A DNA stretch of 41,800 nt from Synergistales bacterium 54_24 (GTDB lineage: Bacteria; Synergistota; Synergistia; Synergistales; Thermosynergistaceae). The DNA is taken from the NCBI GenBank assembly GCA_001508935.1, contig LGFQ01000004.1, positions 1-41,800 of the forward strand. Direction: 5' to 3'. Position 1 is the stretch's first letter. Every line of letters starts with the position of its first letter. A program made the position numbers and the translations under genes. Shown here piece after piece: positions 8,114 through 15,947 of this stretch. The notes beneath the pieces were generated by a model. The model was not told the origin of the DNA. It worked only from the letters and a program-made list of their open reading frames with translations, and made no database searches.

Positions 8114-8666
8114 TGAGAAGCACAGCTTGACGAGAAAACTTGAAGCCTTGCTGTTCATGTCGCCACAGCCCGTTTCAACCCGGGAGCTCGCCTCGTTCTT
8201 GGGCTTTCCGCTCGGCGAGGTTGAATCTGCCCTTGAGGAATTATCCGAACATTATGCTGCAGGTCATGGCTTATCACTTTTGCGTTCGGCTGGTGGTTGG
8301 CAGATGGCCACAGCCCCAGATTTGTGCGAGGCGGTAGGGGGATTTCAAGTGAACGCCGAACGCCTGCGCCTTAGCAGGGCAGCCTTGGAATGCCTGGCCA
8401 TAATAGCCTACAATCAACCAGTCACTCGCCCCGAGATAGAGGAGATTCGCGGCGTTCGAAGCGACCGCGTTATTGATACGCTTTTGAGGTGTGGTCTCAT
8501 AAAATCAGCGGGAAGGAAGAAAGAGGCTGGAGCTCCAATTCTATACCGAACCACGAGCCTATTTCTCGATCTCTTCGGACTAAACGCTATAGGAGACCTA
8601 CCTCCCTTGAGCGAACATGACAGCGATATTGAGGTAGTAAAATTAGATGAGCACGAACTGCCTTAA
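8088..8666 (+). CDS. scpB: Segregation and condensation protein B
   Basis: Winged-helix dimer that binds the ScpA linker in the SMC-ScpAB complex. 192 aa. GTG at 8088 is 9 nt after AGGAGG (8073-8078), which lies inside scpA; the ATG at 8091 is the alternative. Seen: LTRKLEALLFMSPQPVSTRE (first winged helix), and the conserved IIAYNQPVTRPEIEEIRGV motif in the second winged helix (about residues 104-123). It overlaps rluB by 20 nt. Confidence 0.95.
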   Translation: MMWPSPCDDEKHSLTRKLEALLFMSPQPVSTRELASFLGFPLGEVESALEELSEHYAAGHGLSLLRSAGGWQMATAPDLCEAVGGFQVNAERLRLSRAALECLAIIAYNQPVTRPEIEEIRGVRSDRVIDTLLRCGLIKSAGRKKEAGAPILYRTTSLFLDLFGLNAIGDLPPLSEHDSDIEVVKLDEHELP

Positions 8667-9405
8667 AGACAGTTCCTCGGATGAAGCTATGCGAATAAAC
8701 CGCTATCTGGCGCGCTGCGGCCTTGGGTCGCGCAGGAAAGTGGAGAGTTTGCTCTTTCGAGGCCGCGTGTGTATAAACGGGGAGAAGGCGACTTCGCCAG
8801 CGCTCAAGGTTCTCCCTGGAGACGTGGTAACTGTAGACGGTTCGGTCGTTCGACCTGCAGGTTTGGTGTATGCGGTCATGCATAAGCCACGAGGGATAGT
8901 ATGCGCCGCCTCTGACAGGTGGAATAAGACGGTTTTGGATCTCCTCCCGGTTGACATCAAGGCATTGAGGCCCTTCCCGGTGGGAAGGCTCGATAAGGAG
9001 AGCGAGGGATTGTTAATCCTTACGAACGACGGAGATTTCGCGTTTCGCATCGCCCATCCGCGTTTCGGCATCTTGAAAGAGTACGAAACGTTGCTCGACC
9101 GACCCTTGGAGAGAGAAGACATGCTACGGTGGATAAGTGGGTTATGGGTAGATGGGTCGGTACGACGTCCCGTGCGGCTCGTATTGATCGATAGAGATCC
9201 GGAGGGGCAATGGGTTTCTGTAACCTTGGGGGAGGGTTTAAATCGGGAGGTTCGCAAGATGGTCGAAGTGCTCGGGTATTCCGTTCTGCGGCTGATCAGG
9301 AGGCGCATCGGCCGCCTGACTCTGGAGAATATCGCGCCTGGAGAGACGGCAATGAAGTCCAGAGACTCATTATGGCGCATGATCGCGGATGGAGGCTCAG
9401 TGTGA
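8647..9405 (+). CDS. rluB: rRNA pseudouridine synthase, RluB/RsuA family
   Basis: Converts a uridine in rRNA to pseudouridine (RluB modifies 23S; RsuA modifies 16S). 252 aa. Seen: S4 RNA-binding domain (RINRYLARCGLGSRRKVE, residues about 16-33) and the catalytic GRLDKESEGLLILTNDG block with Asp (about residue 117), followed by KEYETLLD. Start uncertain: ATG 8647 overlaps scpB; ATG 8689, right before the S4 domain, is possible and matches usual family N-termini. The scpB neighbourhood favours RluB. Confidence 0.9.
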   Translation: MSTNCLKDSSSDEAMRINRYLARCGLGSRRKVESLLFRGRVCINGEKATSPALKVLPGDVVTVDGSVVRPAGLVYAVMHKPRGIVCAASDRWNKTVLDLLPVDIKALRPFPVGRLDKESEGLLILTNDGDFAFRIAHPRFGILKEYETLLDRPLEREDMLRWISGLWVDGSVRRPVRLVLIDRDPEGQWVSVTLGEGLNREVRKMVEVLGYSVLRLIRRRIGRLTLENIAPGETAMKSRDSLWRMIADGGSV

Positions 9406-9437
9406 GAGAATTGAAACTCCGGAGGTGAAGGCTTGTC

Positions 9438-10310
9438 ATGGATGAACGAACTCGAGAATTGATACAGACGCGGGTATTGAAGCGGATTAAAGACGTTCCT
9501 TCATTACCACAATTCGTCATCGAGACGCTTAAAAAACTCGATGATCCAAGCACGAGCGCTTCCGATGTCGCGGCTTCGCTTGCGAAAGACGAAGGCCTCG
9601 TTATGCGCGTTTTGAAGTTGGCCAACTCGGCCTTTTATGGTTTGCCTCGTAAGGTCTCGAGCGTTACCGAAGCGGTTGCCTTGCTCGGTTTTAAAGCTAT
9701 AAGAGGGATACTGCTCGCCGCATCGGTTTACCCATTCGTAAGGGGAAGCTTTGCCGGTTATGCTCTGGACAGAGGGGAGCTGTGGCGTCATTCTTTGGGG
9801 GTGGCATATATTTCACGCTATTTGGCTCAGAGAATGAATAACGGAGATCCCGAGGAGTCATATGTGGGTGGAATGCTCCATGACGTGGGAAAGATTGTGC
9901 TGAACGAATATGTGCGATTCGGCTATAGCCTGATTGCCAAACTCACGGAAGAAGAACGTGTGCCCTTTATGGAGGCGGAGCGCACTGTCTTAGGCTTCGA
10001 TCACGCGGAGGTGGGAGGGCTCGTTATCGCGCAGTGGAATCTCCCTGAGGCCTATGCTTGCGCTGCTCGCTTTCATCACGAGCCGGAGGCCTTGCCGCAT
10101 GACGAGGCGGACCATAGATCGATCGTGGACAGGGTTCATTTGGCCAACGTCATTTGTCTGATGCTCGGTTTTGGCTTGGGCGTAGATGGGTTGCAATACC
10201 CGGTTGCCCCCGGTGTGTTGGAGCGCATGGGCATTAAAGATCTTGAACCTGTTATGTCTGAGGCTGTAGAAATACTTACAGCATTAGACGAGGAGATAAA
10301 GTTGGAATGA
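9438..10310 (+). CDS. HDOD domain protein
   Basis: 290-aa soluble protein almost entirely made of an HDOD domain, found in bacterial signalling proteins, often near c-di-GMP or chemotaxis systems; no single reaction is assigned to the family. Seen: VPSLPQFVIETLKKLDDP entry, the MRVLKLANSAFYG helix pair, ITEAV-like segment SVTEAVALLGF, and GGMLHDVGKIVLNEY with an intact His-Asp pair. No linked GGDEF, EAL or receiver domain is seen, so the input is unknown. ATG start behind GGAGGTGA. It overlaps cmk by 4 nt (ATGA), so it is co-expressed with pyrimidine and lipid genes. Confidence 0.85.
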   Translation: MDERTRELIQTRVLKRIKDVPSLPQFVIETLKKLDDPSTSASDVAASLAKDEGLVMRVLKLANSAFYGLPRKVSSVTEAVALLGFKAIRGILLAASVYPFVRGSFAGYALDRGELWRHSLGVAYISRYLAQRMNNGDPEESYVGGMLHDVGKIVLNEYVRFGYSLIAKLTEEERVPFMEAERTVLGFDHAEVGGLVIAQWNLPEAYACAARFHHEPEALPHDEADHRSIVDRVHLANVICLMLGFGLGVDGLQYPVAPGVLERMGIKDLEPVMSEAVEILTALDEEIKLE

Positions 10311-10990
10311 GAGCTGACTGCCTGATAATAGCAATCGATGGGCCAGCTGGTTCGGGTAAAAGCACTGTGGCCAAAGCGGTGGCCCAAAGGTTAGGCATAA
10401 ATTATCTGGATACGGGCGCCCTATACCGTGCGATAGCCCTGTGGTTGGACAAACGCGGCGTGCCGCCGGAGGAATCAGAGCGCCTTAAAGAAGAACTAAA
10501 GAAGTTGCGCGTTAAGATTAAAGGCGGCAAGGTTTACGTCAACGGTTGCGATGTGACCGAAGCCATTCGCTCGTCGCGAGTCGACGCCATAGTTTCGGCC
10601 TATTCGGCACTCCCGACCGTTCGAGAGTGCTTGTTTTCCATCCAGAGAGCCCAAGTCAACTGCAGGGGCTTGGTGGCAGACGGCAGGGACATGGGCACGG
10701 TAGTCTTTCCAGAGGCTCAAATAAAGGTTTTTCTTACGGCCTCGCCCGAAGAGCGCGCCAGGCGCCGATGGCTTGAATCGTCCGACAAAGGAAGACTTTC
10801 TTACGAAGAGGTCTTAAAGGGAATAAGAGAGCGCGACGCCTTAGATTCCGGTCGATCCCTCTCGCCTCTCAGGACTGCTCCAGACGCTTGCGTGATCGAC
10901 ACCACCCGGCTTTCTGTGGATGAGGTAGTAGATCGAATAATTGACTTGGTGAAGCTTTTAAAACAAAACAATGGCGGTGCCTATGGATAG
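10307..10990 (+). CDS. cmk: Cytidylate kinase
   Basis: Phosphorylates CMP and dCMP with ATP. 227 aa, normal length. Seen: P-loop DGPAGSGKSTVAKAV (residues about 9-23), YLDTGALYRAIAL, the VADGRDMGTVVFP substrate motif (about residue 123), and an arginine-rich lid ARRRW. ATG start overlapping the HDOD stop; plsC begins 20 nt before its stop. The cmk-plsC pairing is common. Confidence 0.96.
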   Translation: MRADCLIIAIDGPAGSGKSTVAKAVAQRLGINYLDTGALYRAIALWLDKRGVPPEESERLKEELKKLRVKIKGGKVYVNGCDVTEAIRSSRVDAIVSAYSALPTVRECLFSIQRAQVNCRGLVADGRDMGTVVFPEAQIKVFLTASPEERARRRWLESSDKGRLSYEEVLKGIRERDALDSGRSLSPLRTAPDACVIDTTRLSVDEVVDRIIDLVKLLKQNNGGAYG

Positions 10991-11603
10991 ATTTTTTTAC
11001 AGTTTTTCGAAAGCGTTTTGTTGGGCCTTTTTCAAGCTGTATAACCGCCTGAGTTGCGGCAATTCTCCCGAGCTGCCAGAAGGGCCTGTGATCGTGGCGT
11101 CCAACCACTGCAGCAATTTAGACCCTGTATTGGTAGGCGTTGCTTTTCCGCGGAGGTTGCGATACCTTGCCAAGGCAGAACTATTTAGCATACCCGTCTT
11201 GGGGTCAATCATAAAGGCTTTAGGCGCTGTGCCTGTGAGTAGGGATGACAGTCTGAAGCGCGCCGCGGTCCTAAAGAAATTCATAGAGTTTTTACAAGAT
11301 GGCCAGAGCGTTCTGATTTTCCCTGAAGGAGGGCGTTCGCAAGGTGGCAAACTTCAACCGTTGGAAGGTGGGGTGGCATATTTGGCCATCAAATGTCACG
11401 TGCCGATCGTGCCCGCGTACGTGAAGGGTAGCCATCTGGCTATGCCTCCCGGGAGTAGCCGCATTAAACCGGTCCGCATATCCGTCTCCTTCGGTTCCCT
11501 CTTAGATCCCGCAGATTTTTTAGGCCTTTTGCCGAACGAGGCGAGGCGATGTTTGCTTGAACGATTGATGGAGGAGCTCAAAACGTTAGGAGGTGAAACG
11601 TGA
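10971..11603 (+). CDS. plsC: 1-acyl-sn-glycerol-3-phosphate acyltransferase
   Basis: Membrane-associated acyltransferase that makes phosphatidic acid from lysophosphatidic acid. 210 aa. Seen: ASNHCSNLDPVL containing the NHX4D catalytic motif (about residues 44-49), IFPEGGRS (FPEGxRS motif, about residues 117-124) and the VPIVPAYVKG block. N-terminal amphipathic/hydrophobic helix but no clear multi-pass region. Start ATG 10971, or ATG 10983 four codons later; neither has a strong site, consistent with coupling to cmk. Overlaps hflX by 4 nt. Confidence 0.92.
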   Translation: MAVPMDRFFYSFSKAFCWAFFKLYNRLSCGNSPELPEGPVIVASNHCSNLDPVLVGVAFPRRLRYLAKAELFSIPVLGSIIKALGAVPVSRDDSLKRAAVLKKFIEFLQDGQSVLIFPEGGRSQGGKLQPLEGGVAYLAIKCHVPIVPAYVKGSHLAMPPGSSRIKPVRISVSFGSLLDPADFLGLLPNEARRCLLERLMEELKTLGGET

Positions 11604-12745
11604 AAAGACCTGTGGAGATTCAAGACAAAAACAGCAAGAGGGCGTTGTTGTTGATTTTGGGGCTGCAAGAGGATCGAGAAGTCGAACTGCTCGCCGGAGA
11701 GTTGGAACTGCTATTGAAGAATTTGGGCATTGCGCCGGCAGGGCGAATATTACAAGAACGGCGATCTCCCGACCCTGCCTATTTTCTGGGCCAAGGCAAG
11801 ATCGAAGAGGCTAAGGTTTTAGCCGAGGCGATGGGCGCAAATCTCTTGGTTTGTGACGATCCTCTCACTCCAAGCCAGATGAGCAATATCGGCGAATTGA
11901 CCGGTTTGGAGGTTTGGGATCGCCACCTCGTAATAATGAAAATCTTCGAGGCGAGGGCTCGCTCCGCAGAGGCGAAATTGCAGGTAGAATTAGCCCGTTG
12001 CCGGTACGAGATACCACGCCTGAAGGGTTTGGGGTTGCAGATGTCCCGCCCCGGGGGCGGCATAGGCACGAGAGGACCCGGTGAAACGGAGTTTGAGCGC
12101 CACCGCCGAAAGCTGATGCGGCGGGTACACAGCATCCGCGCTACATTAGAAAACATGCGCAGGCAGAGAGAGGACAGACGAAAGAGGCGAAAGAGGGTCG
12201 GGCTTCCGACTGTATCGTTGGTAGGCTACACCAACAGCGGCAAATCCACGCTCCTTAGGAGGCTGAGCGGCGATAAAAGCATATTGGTGGCCGATCAGTT
12301 ATTCTCCACGTTAGATACTACAGTGCGCAAAATTGTCCTGCCGCACGGTACGAGCGTCCTCTTTTCCGACACGGTGGGCTTCATCAGAAAGCTGCCTCCT
12401 GATCTGATCGCCGCATTTCAGGCCACGTTAGAAGAGCTCAAAAACGCGGATATTCTCCTCGTGGTGTTGGATGGCACCGACGACAGGTGGGCCGAGACGC
12501 TTAAGGTGATAGACGAAACGTTGGCAGCTATAGGAGCCGCCAAGATCCCTCGAATAATCGCGCTTAACAAGGTAGATGTGCTCTCTTGGGATGTGACGCT
12601 CAAAATCGTAAATCGCCTCGAGGCCGAAGGAGAAAGGGTTATCCCCATCAGTGCCCTCAGAGGTGATAATATCCCCTCGCTTCTCGATGCCGTTGAGGAG
12701 GAAGTGCGCTATCTCCGCGAAGGACTGTTCGTAAAATCCAGTTAA
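11600..12745 (+). CDS. hflX: GTPase HflX
   Basis: Ribosome-associated GTPase linked to rescue of stalled 70S ribosomes under stress. 381 aa. GTG start after AGGAGGTGAAAC, overlapping plsC. Seen: N-terminal HflX domain with DPAYFLGQGKIEE, the conserved glycine-rich SRPGGGIGTRGPGETEFE (about residues 148-165), coiled segment, then G1 GYTNSGKSTLL, G3 SDTVGFIRKLP, G4 NKVD and G5 SAL. All GTPase motifs are intact. Confidence 0.96.
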   Translation: MKRPVEIQDKNSKRALLLILGLQEDREVELLAGELELLLKNLGIAPAGRILQERRSPDPAYFLGQGKIEEAKVLAEAMGANLLVCDDPLTPSQMSNIGELTGLEVWDRHLVIMKIFEARARSAEAKLQVELARCRYEIPRLKGLGLQMSRPGGGIGTRGPGETEFERHRRKLMRRVHSIRATLENMRRQREDRRKRRKRVGLPTVSLVGYTNSGKSTLLRRLSGDKSILVADQLFSTLDTTVRKIVLPHGTSVLFSDTVGFIRKLPPDLIAAFQATLEELKNADILLVVLDGTDDRWAETLKVIDETLAAIGAAKIPRIIALNKVDVLSWDVTLKIVNRLEAEGERVIPISALRGDNIPSLLDAVEEEVRYLREGLFVKSS

Positions 12746-12759
12746 AGCAGGTGGGATCG

Positions 12760-13644
12760 ATGCTGTCGAGCATGACAGGTTTTGGAAGCGCTTCGGAGGA
12801 GCACGATTGGGGTTCGGCTACAATCACAATCTCAAGCACGAACGCTCGTCATAAAGAAATATCGGTCAGCCTGCCGAAGGAGCTTTCTCATTTAGAATAT
12901 GCTATACAGGATATCATTCGCAGCTTCTTTAGGCGGGGGAGGGCACAGGTTCGCCTGACGGTCGTCTGGGCACCAGCTTTTGAGCTCGCCAGAATCGATG
13001 ACGAAGTGCTTGAGAAATATTACCGCCATCTCAGCGAAGTGCACTACCGGCTCAAACTGCTGGAGGAGATTCGCCTTGAGCAACTCGTAAACCTGCCAGG
13101 GGTGGTTGTCGTCCCCTCTAAAGAGGAAGAGGTACGAAAGGATAGAATCCAGAAGGCTGTCGAAGACTTAGCAAAAGCAGCTGCACTGCAATGGCAGAAA
13201 ATGCGATTGGCAGAGGGTGAAAATATCTATCGAGATCTTTTGAAGCATTTAGAAAAATTCGAGGAAATTATTGCTATCATTGAAAAACGGTGGCCTATCG
13301 CGAAGGATTCGACCGTTGACGCCATGAAAAGTCGTTTGCGTCAAGTCTTGGAAGGGCTTGAAGTTTTAGATGAAGGTCGCCTGAGCCAGGAGGTCGCGCT
13401 ATTGGCAGACCGTTGGGACATCGAAGAAGAGCTGAGCCGTTCTCGCAGCCATGCGGAGAGATTTCGAGCTTCCGTCGGCGGGGACGAGGAAGTGGGGCGC
13501 AAACTCGACTTCCTCGTCCAAGAAATGAACAGGGAAGTCAATGCTATAGCCTCTAAGGTGAGAGACGCAGAGATGCGTTGGCTCGTCGTAGAGGCTAAGA
13601 CTACCTTAGAGAAACTGAGAGAACAGGCTCAGAATGTGGAGTAG
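12760..13644 (+). CDS. yicC: YicC/YloC family endoribonuclease
   Basis: The family acts on RNA: E. coli YicC is reported as an endoribonuclease that affects sRNA stability. 294 aa. The start is set at ATG 12760 because the family N-terminus is M-x-S-M-T-G-F-G and AGGTGG lies just upstream; a GTG at 12751 is less likely. Seen: SSMTGFGSAS, the SLPKELSHLE region, ELARIDDEVLEKYY, and a C-terminal helical DUF1732 with GRKLDFLVQEMNREVNAI. It heads the yicC-remA-gmk-rpoZ-coaBC order seen in many Gram-positives. Confidence 0.93.
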   Translation: MLSSMTGFGSASEEHDWGSATITISSTNARHKEISVSLPKELSHLEYAIQDIIRSFFRRGRAQVRLTVVWAPAFELARIDDEVLEKYYRHLSEVHYRLKLLEEIRLEQLVNLPGVVVVPSKEEEVRKDRIQKAVEDLAKAAALQWQKMRLAEGENIYRDLLKHLEKFEEIIAIIEKRWPIAKDSTVDAMKSRLRQVLEGLEVLDEGRLSQEVALLADRWDIEEELSRSRSHAERFRASVGGDEEVGRKLDFLVQEMNREVNAIASKVRDAEMRWLVVEAKTTLEKLREQAQNVE

Positions 13645-13647
13645 GTC

Positions 13648-13935
13648 ATGGAATACAAACTGATCCACATCGGTTTTGGCAATGTCGTTATGGCTGAGCG
13701 CGTAATAGCCATCATCCACGCCGATTCCGCCCCTGCGAAGAAGCTAAAGGAGGAAGCCAAGATGAAGGGGCGCCTTGTGGATGCTACCCAGGGAAGGAGG
13801 ACTCGAGCCCTGATAGTAACAGATAGCGGCTACGTCGTCCTCTCGGCGATCTTACCAGAGACAATCGCTCGTCGATTTGAAGGAGAAACGGATGGAACGA
13901 AGGAGAGGACACCTTTTCGTCATTTCCGGCCCTAG
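13648..13935 (+). CDS. remA: RemA-like regulator (DUF370)
   Basis: 95 aa. In B. subtilis RemA is a DNA-binding regulator of matrix and osmolyte genes. Seen: the diagnostic IGFGNVVMAERVIAI near the N-terminus (residues about 8-22), a basic middle part KGRLVDATQGRRTRAL, and DSGYVVLSAILPETIARRF. The final 15 residues overlap gmk by 44 nt and are not part of the usual domain. ATG start 3 nt after the yicC stop. DUF370 family membership is clear; the regulatory targets here are unknown. Confidence 0.9.
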   Translation: MEYKLIHIGFGNVVMAERVIAIIHADSAPAKKLKEEAKMKGRLVDATQGRRTRALIVTDSGYVVLSAILPETIARRFEGETDGTKERTPFRHFRP

Positions 13936-14467
13936 CGGTGCCGGCAAGAGCACGCTCAGGAAGAAGCTCTTAGAGCGCTTTCCTGACCTTGTCTACTCGG
14001 TTTCTTACACCACGCGCCTTCCACGCCCAGGCGAGAGGGAGGGCTGGGATTACCGCTTCGTGGACGAGGACAAATTCAGAAAGCTCGTGCGAGAGGGGAA
14101 ATTTCTCGAGTGGGCTCAGGTTCACGGAAATCTATATGGCACAAACCGGGAAGATGTGGAGAAGGCTTTGGAAGAGGGTTGCGATGTAATATTGGAGATA
14201 GATGTTCAGGGGGCTTCTCAGGTCAAGAGGCAGATGCCGGAGTCAGTGTTGGTCTTCGTCATGCCGCCTTCTGAAACTGCCTTGGAAGAACGCCTCTTGT
14301 CCCGCGGATCGGAGGCCCCGGAGGCTATAAAGGTACGTTTGGGCAATGCTCAAAAGGAGATGGCGAGCGCTGCCGATTATGATCATGTCATAGTAAATGA
14401 TGATATAAATAAAGCTGTTGATAAGCTTGCGAGCATAATAGCACAATATAGAAGACCAGAGAGGTGA
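13892..14467 (+). CDS. gmk: Guanylate kinase
   Basis: Phosphorylates GMP to GDP. 191 aa from ATG 13892, which lies 5 nt after AGGAGA; a TTG at 13877 would add five residues. Seen: ISGPSGAGKSTLRKKL P-loop (residues about 10-25), SYTTRLPRPGEREGWDY with the GMP-contacting Arg and Tyr, and LEIDVQGA. Normal length and intact motifs. It begins within remA. Confidence 0.96.
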   Translation: MERRRGHLFVISGPSGAGKSTLRKKLLERFPDLVYSVSYTTRLPRPGEREGWDYRFVDEDKFRKLVREGKFLEWAQVHGNLYGTNREDVEKALEEGCDVILEIDVQGASQVKRQMPESVLVFVMPPSETALEERLLSRGSEAPEAIKVRLGNAQKEMASAADYDHVIVNDDINKAVDKLASIIAQYRRPER

Positions 14468-14473
14468 AGATAT

Positions 14474-14746
14474 ATGATTTATTGTGATTTGAGAAAAATA
14501 TGCAAGGAGCGGAAGATACCCAACAAATATATCCTCGCCCTCGTCGTAGCCAAGCGAGCCCATCAGCTAAGCGTAAGGAAAGACAAGATTTTGACGGGAG
14601 AGTACGAGAGAAGAAAGCTGATTTCCATAGCGCTCAAAGAAGTAGCAGAGGGAAAGGTCACCTTCAGAGTTCCCATATTTGCGCTTAACCCGGGCCCAGC
14701 GAACGAGGGAGGCGGCATTCCCAGTGACGGCACTGTGGAAGAGTAA
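14474..14746 (+). CDS. rpoZ: DNA-directed RNA polymerase omega subunit
   Basis: Assembly and stability subunit of RNA polymerase. 90 aa. Seen: NKYILALVVAKRAHQLS (the conserved helix, usually RYxLVxxxAKRARQL) at residues about 17-33, followed by KLISIALKEVAEGKV. The tail is Gly/Pro rich. It starts 7 nt after gmk behind GAGGTGAAG and overlaps coaBC. The position between gmk and coaBC supports the call. Confidence 0.92.
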   Translation: MIYCDLRKICKERKIPNKYILALVVAKRAHQLSVRKDKILTGEYERRKLISIALKEVAEGKVTFRVPIFALNPGPANEGGGIPSDGTVEE

Positions 14747-15947
14747 TCGCCGCGTGCTCTTCGGCATATCGGGTGGGATATCAGCGTATAAGGCCCCTCA
14801 GATTGTGAGGGCCCTTAGGAGTTATAATTGCGAAGTAGAGATAATCTTAACTGAAGCGGCAGAGAAGTTCGTCGCTCCCCTGGTCCTGTCAACGTTGGCA
14901 GAAAGGAAGGTTTGGCGCCAATCGGACTTCTTGAATCCGGAGGAGGGATGGAAAATTCCTCACATCAAGCTGGCCGATTGGGCTGAAGTGGCCGTTGTTG
15001 CGCCCGCCACTGCCAACGTATTGCGCCGCGCCGCTTTGGGCGAAGCCGAAACCCTCCTCGGCGCTGCACTGTTGGCCACGCGTGCCCCCGTTCTCATTTT
15101 TCCGGCGATGAACGTTCATATGTGGGAACATGAAGCCACTCAGGAACATGTCGGGCGGTTGCGAGAGCTCGGATATTTCGTCTTTGAGCCGGAGGAGGGG
15201 GAGCTGGCCTGTGGATATGAGGGCAAAGGGCGATTGCCCAGCGTCGATGTAATCTTAGAAGAGATATGGCGATCCCTTTGCCCCAAAAAGGATTTGAAAG
15301 GCAAACACGTCCTCGTGACCGCTGGTCCTACATGGGAGTTCATCGATCCCGTGCGGTTTCTGAGCAACCCGAGCAGCGGCAAGATGGGGTACGCCATGGC
15401 CAGGGCCGCTTGGTATAGGGGGGCGGAGGTTGTGCTCGTCTCTGGCCCGGTCGGTTTGCCTCAGCCTCACTGGGCACACCTTGTTTCGGCTACCTCTGCT
15501 GAGGAAATGGGCCGAGCAGTGATGGAACATCTCTCGTGGGCAGATGTGATTGTAAAGGCGGCAGCAGTAAGTGATTTTAGAGCAGAAGAGCGAAAATCTC
15601 AAAAAATAAAGCGCCAGGGGAGAGATAAGCTCGACTTGCAACTCGTGCAAAATCCTGATATCGCCGCTGCAGTTGGCCTGAACAAGAGGCAGGATCAACT
15701 GCTGATCGGTTTTGCTGCGGAGAGCGAGGACCTTCTGGAGAATGCGCGGTCCAAGATGGCCCGCAAGGGCCTTGATATGATCGTCGTAAACGACATCACG
15801 GCGCCTGGAGCTGGCTTCGCTTCGGACACCAATGTCGTCAAAGTCTTGGATCCAAAAGGCGCGATAGCGGAGCTTAAGGGGAGCAAGGAAGCCGTAGCAG
15901 ACGCCATTTGGGAAATAGCGACAACGCGACTTCCTTCCGCGCGATGA
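14724..15947 (+). CDS. coaBC: Bifunctional phosphopantothenoylcysteine decarboxylase / phosphopantothenate-cysteine ligase
   Basis: Two successive steps of coenzyme A synthesis. About 407 aa from GTG 14724, chosen because GGGAGG (14707-14712) precedes it and the next segment, [17 protein letters not shown], is the family N-terminus; upstream TTG at 14679 would lie deep in rpoZ. Seen: flavoprotein CoaC part with H in [15 protein letters not shown], the [11 protein letters not shown] motif and [10 protein letters not shown]; CoaB part with [38 protein letters not shown]. Overlaps rpoZ by 23 nt and the PriA-like gene by 4 nt (ATGA). Confidence 0.95.
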   Translation: MTALWKSNRRVLFGISGGISAYKAPQIVRALRSYNCEVEIILTEAAEKFVAPLVLSTLAERKVWRQSDFLNPEEGWKIPHIKLADWAEVAVVAPATANVLRRAALGEAETLLGAALLATRAPVLIFPAMNVHMWEHEATQEHVGRLRELGYFVFEPEEGELACGYEGKGRLPSVDVILEEIWRSLCPKKDLKGKHVLVTAGPTWEFIDPVRFLSNPSSGKMGYAMARAAWYRGAEVVLVSGPVGLPQPHWAHLVSATSAEEMGRAVMEHLSWADVIVKAAAVSDFRAEERKSQKIKRQGRDKLDLQLVQNPDIAAAVGLNKRQDQLLIGFAAESEDLLENARSKMARKGLDMIVVNDITAPGAGFASDTNVVKVLDPKGAIAELKGSKEAVADAIWEIATTRLPSAR

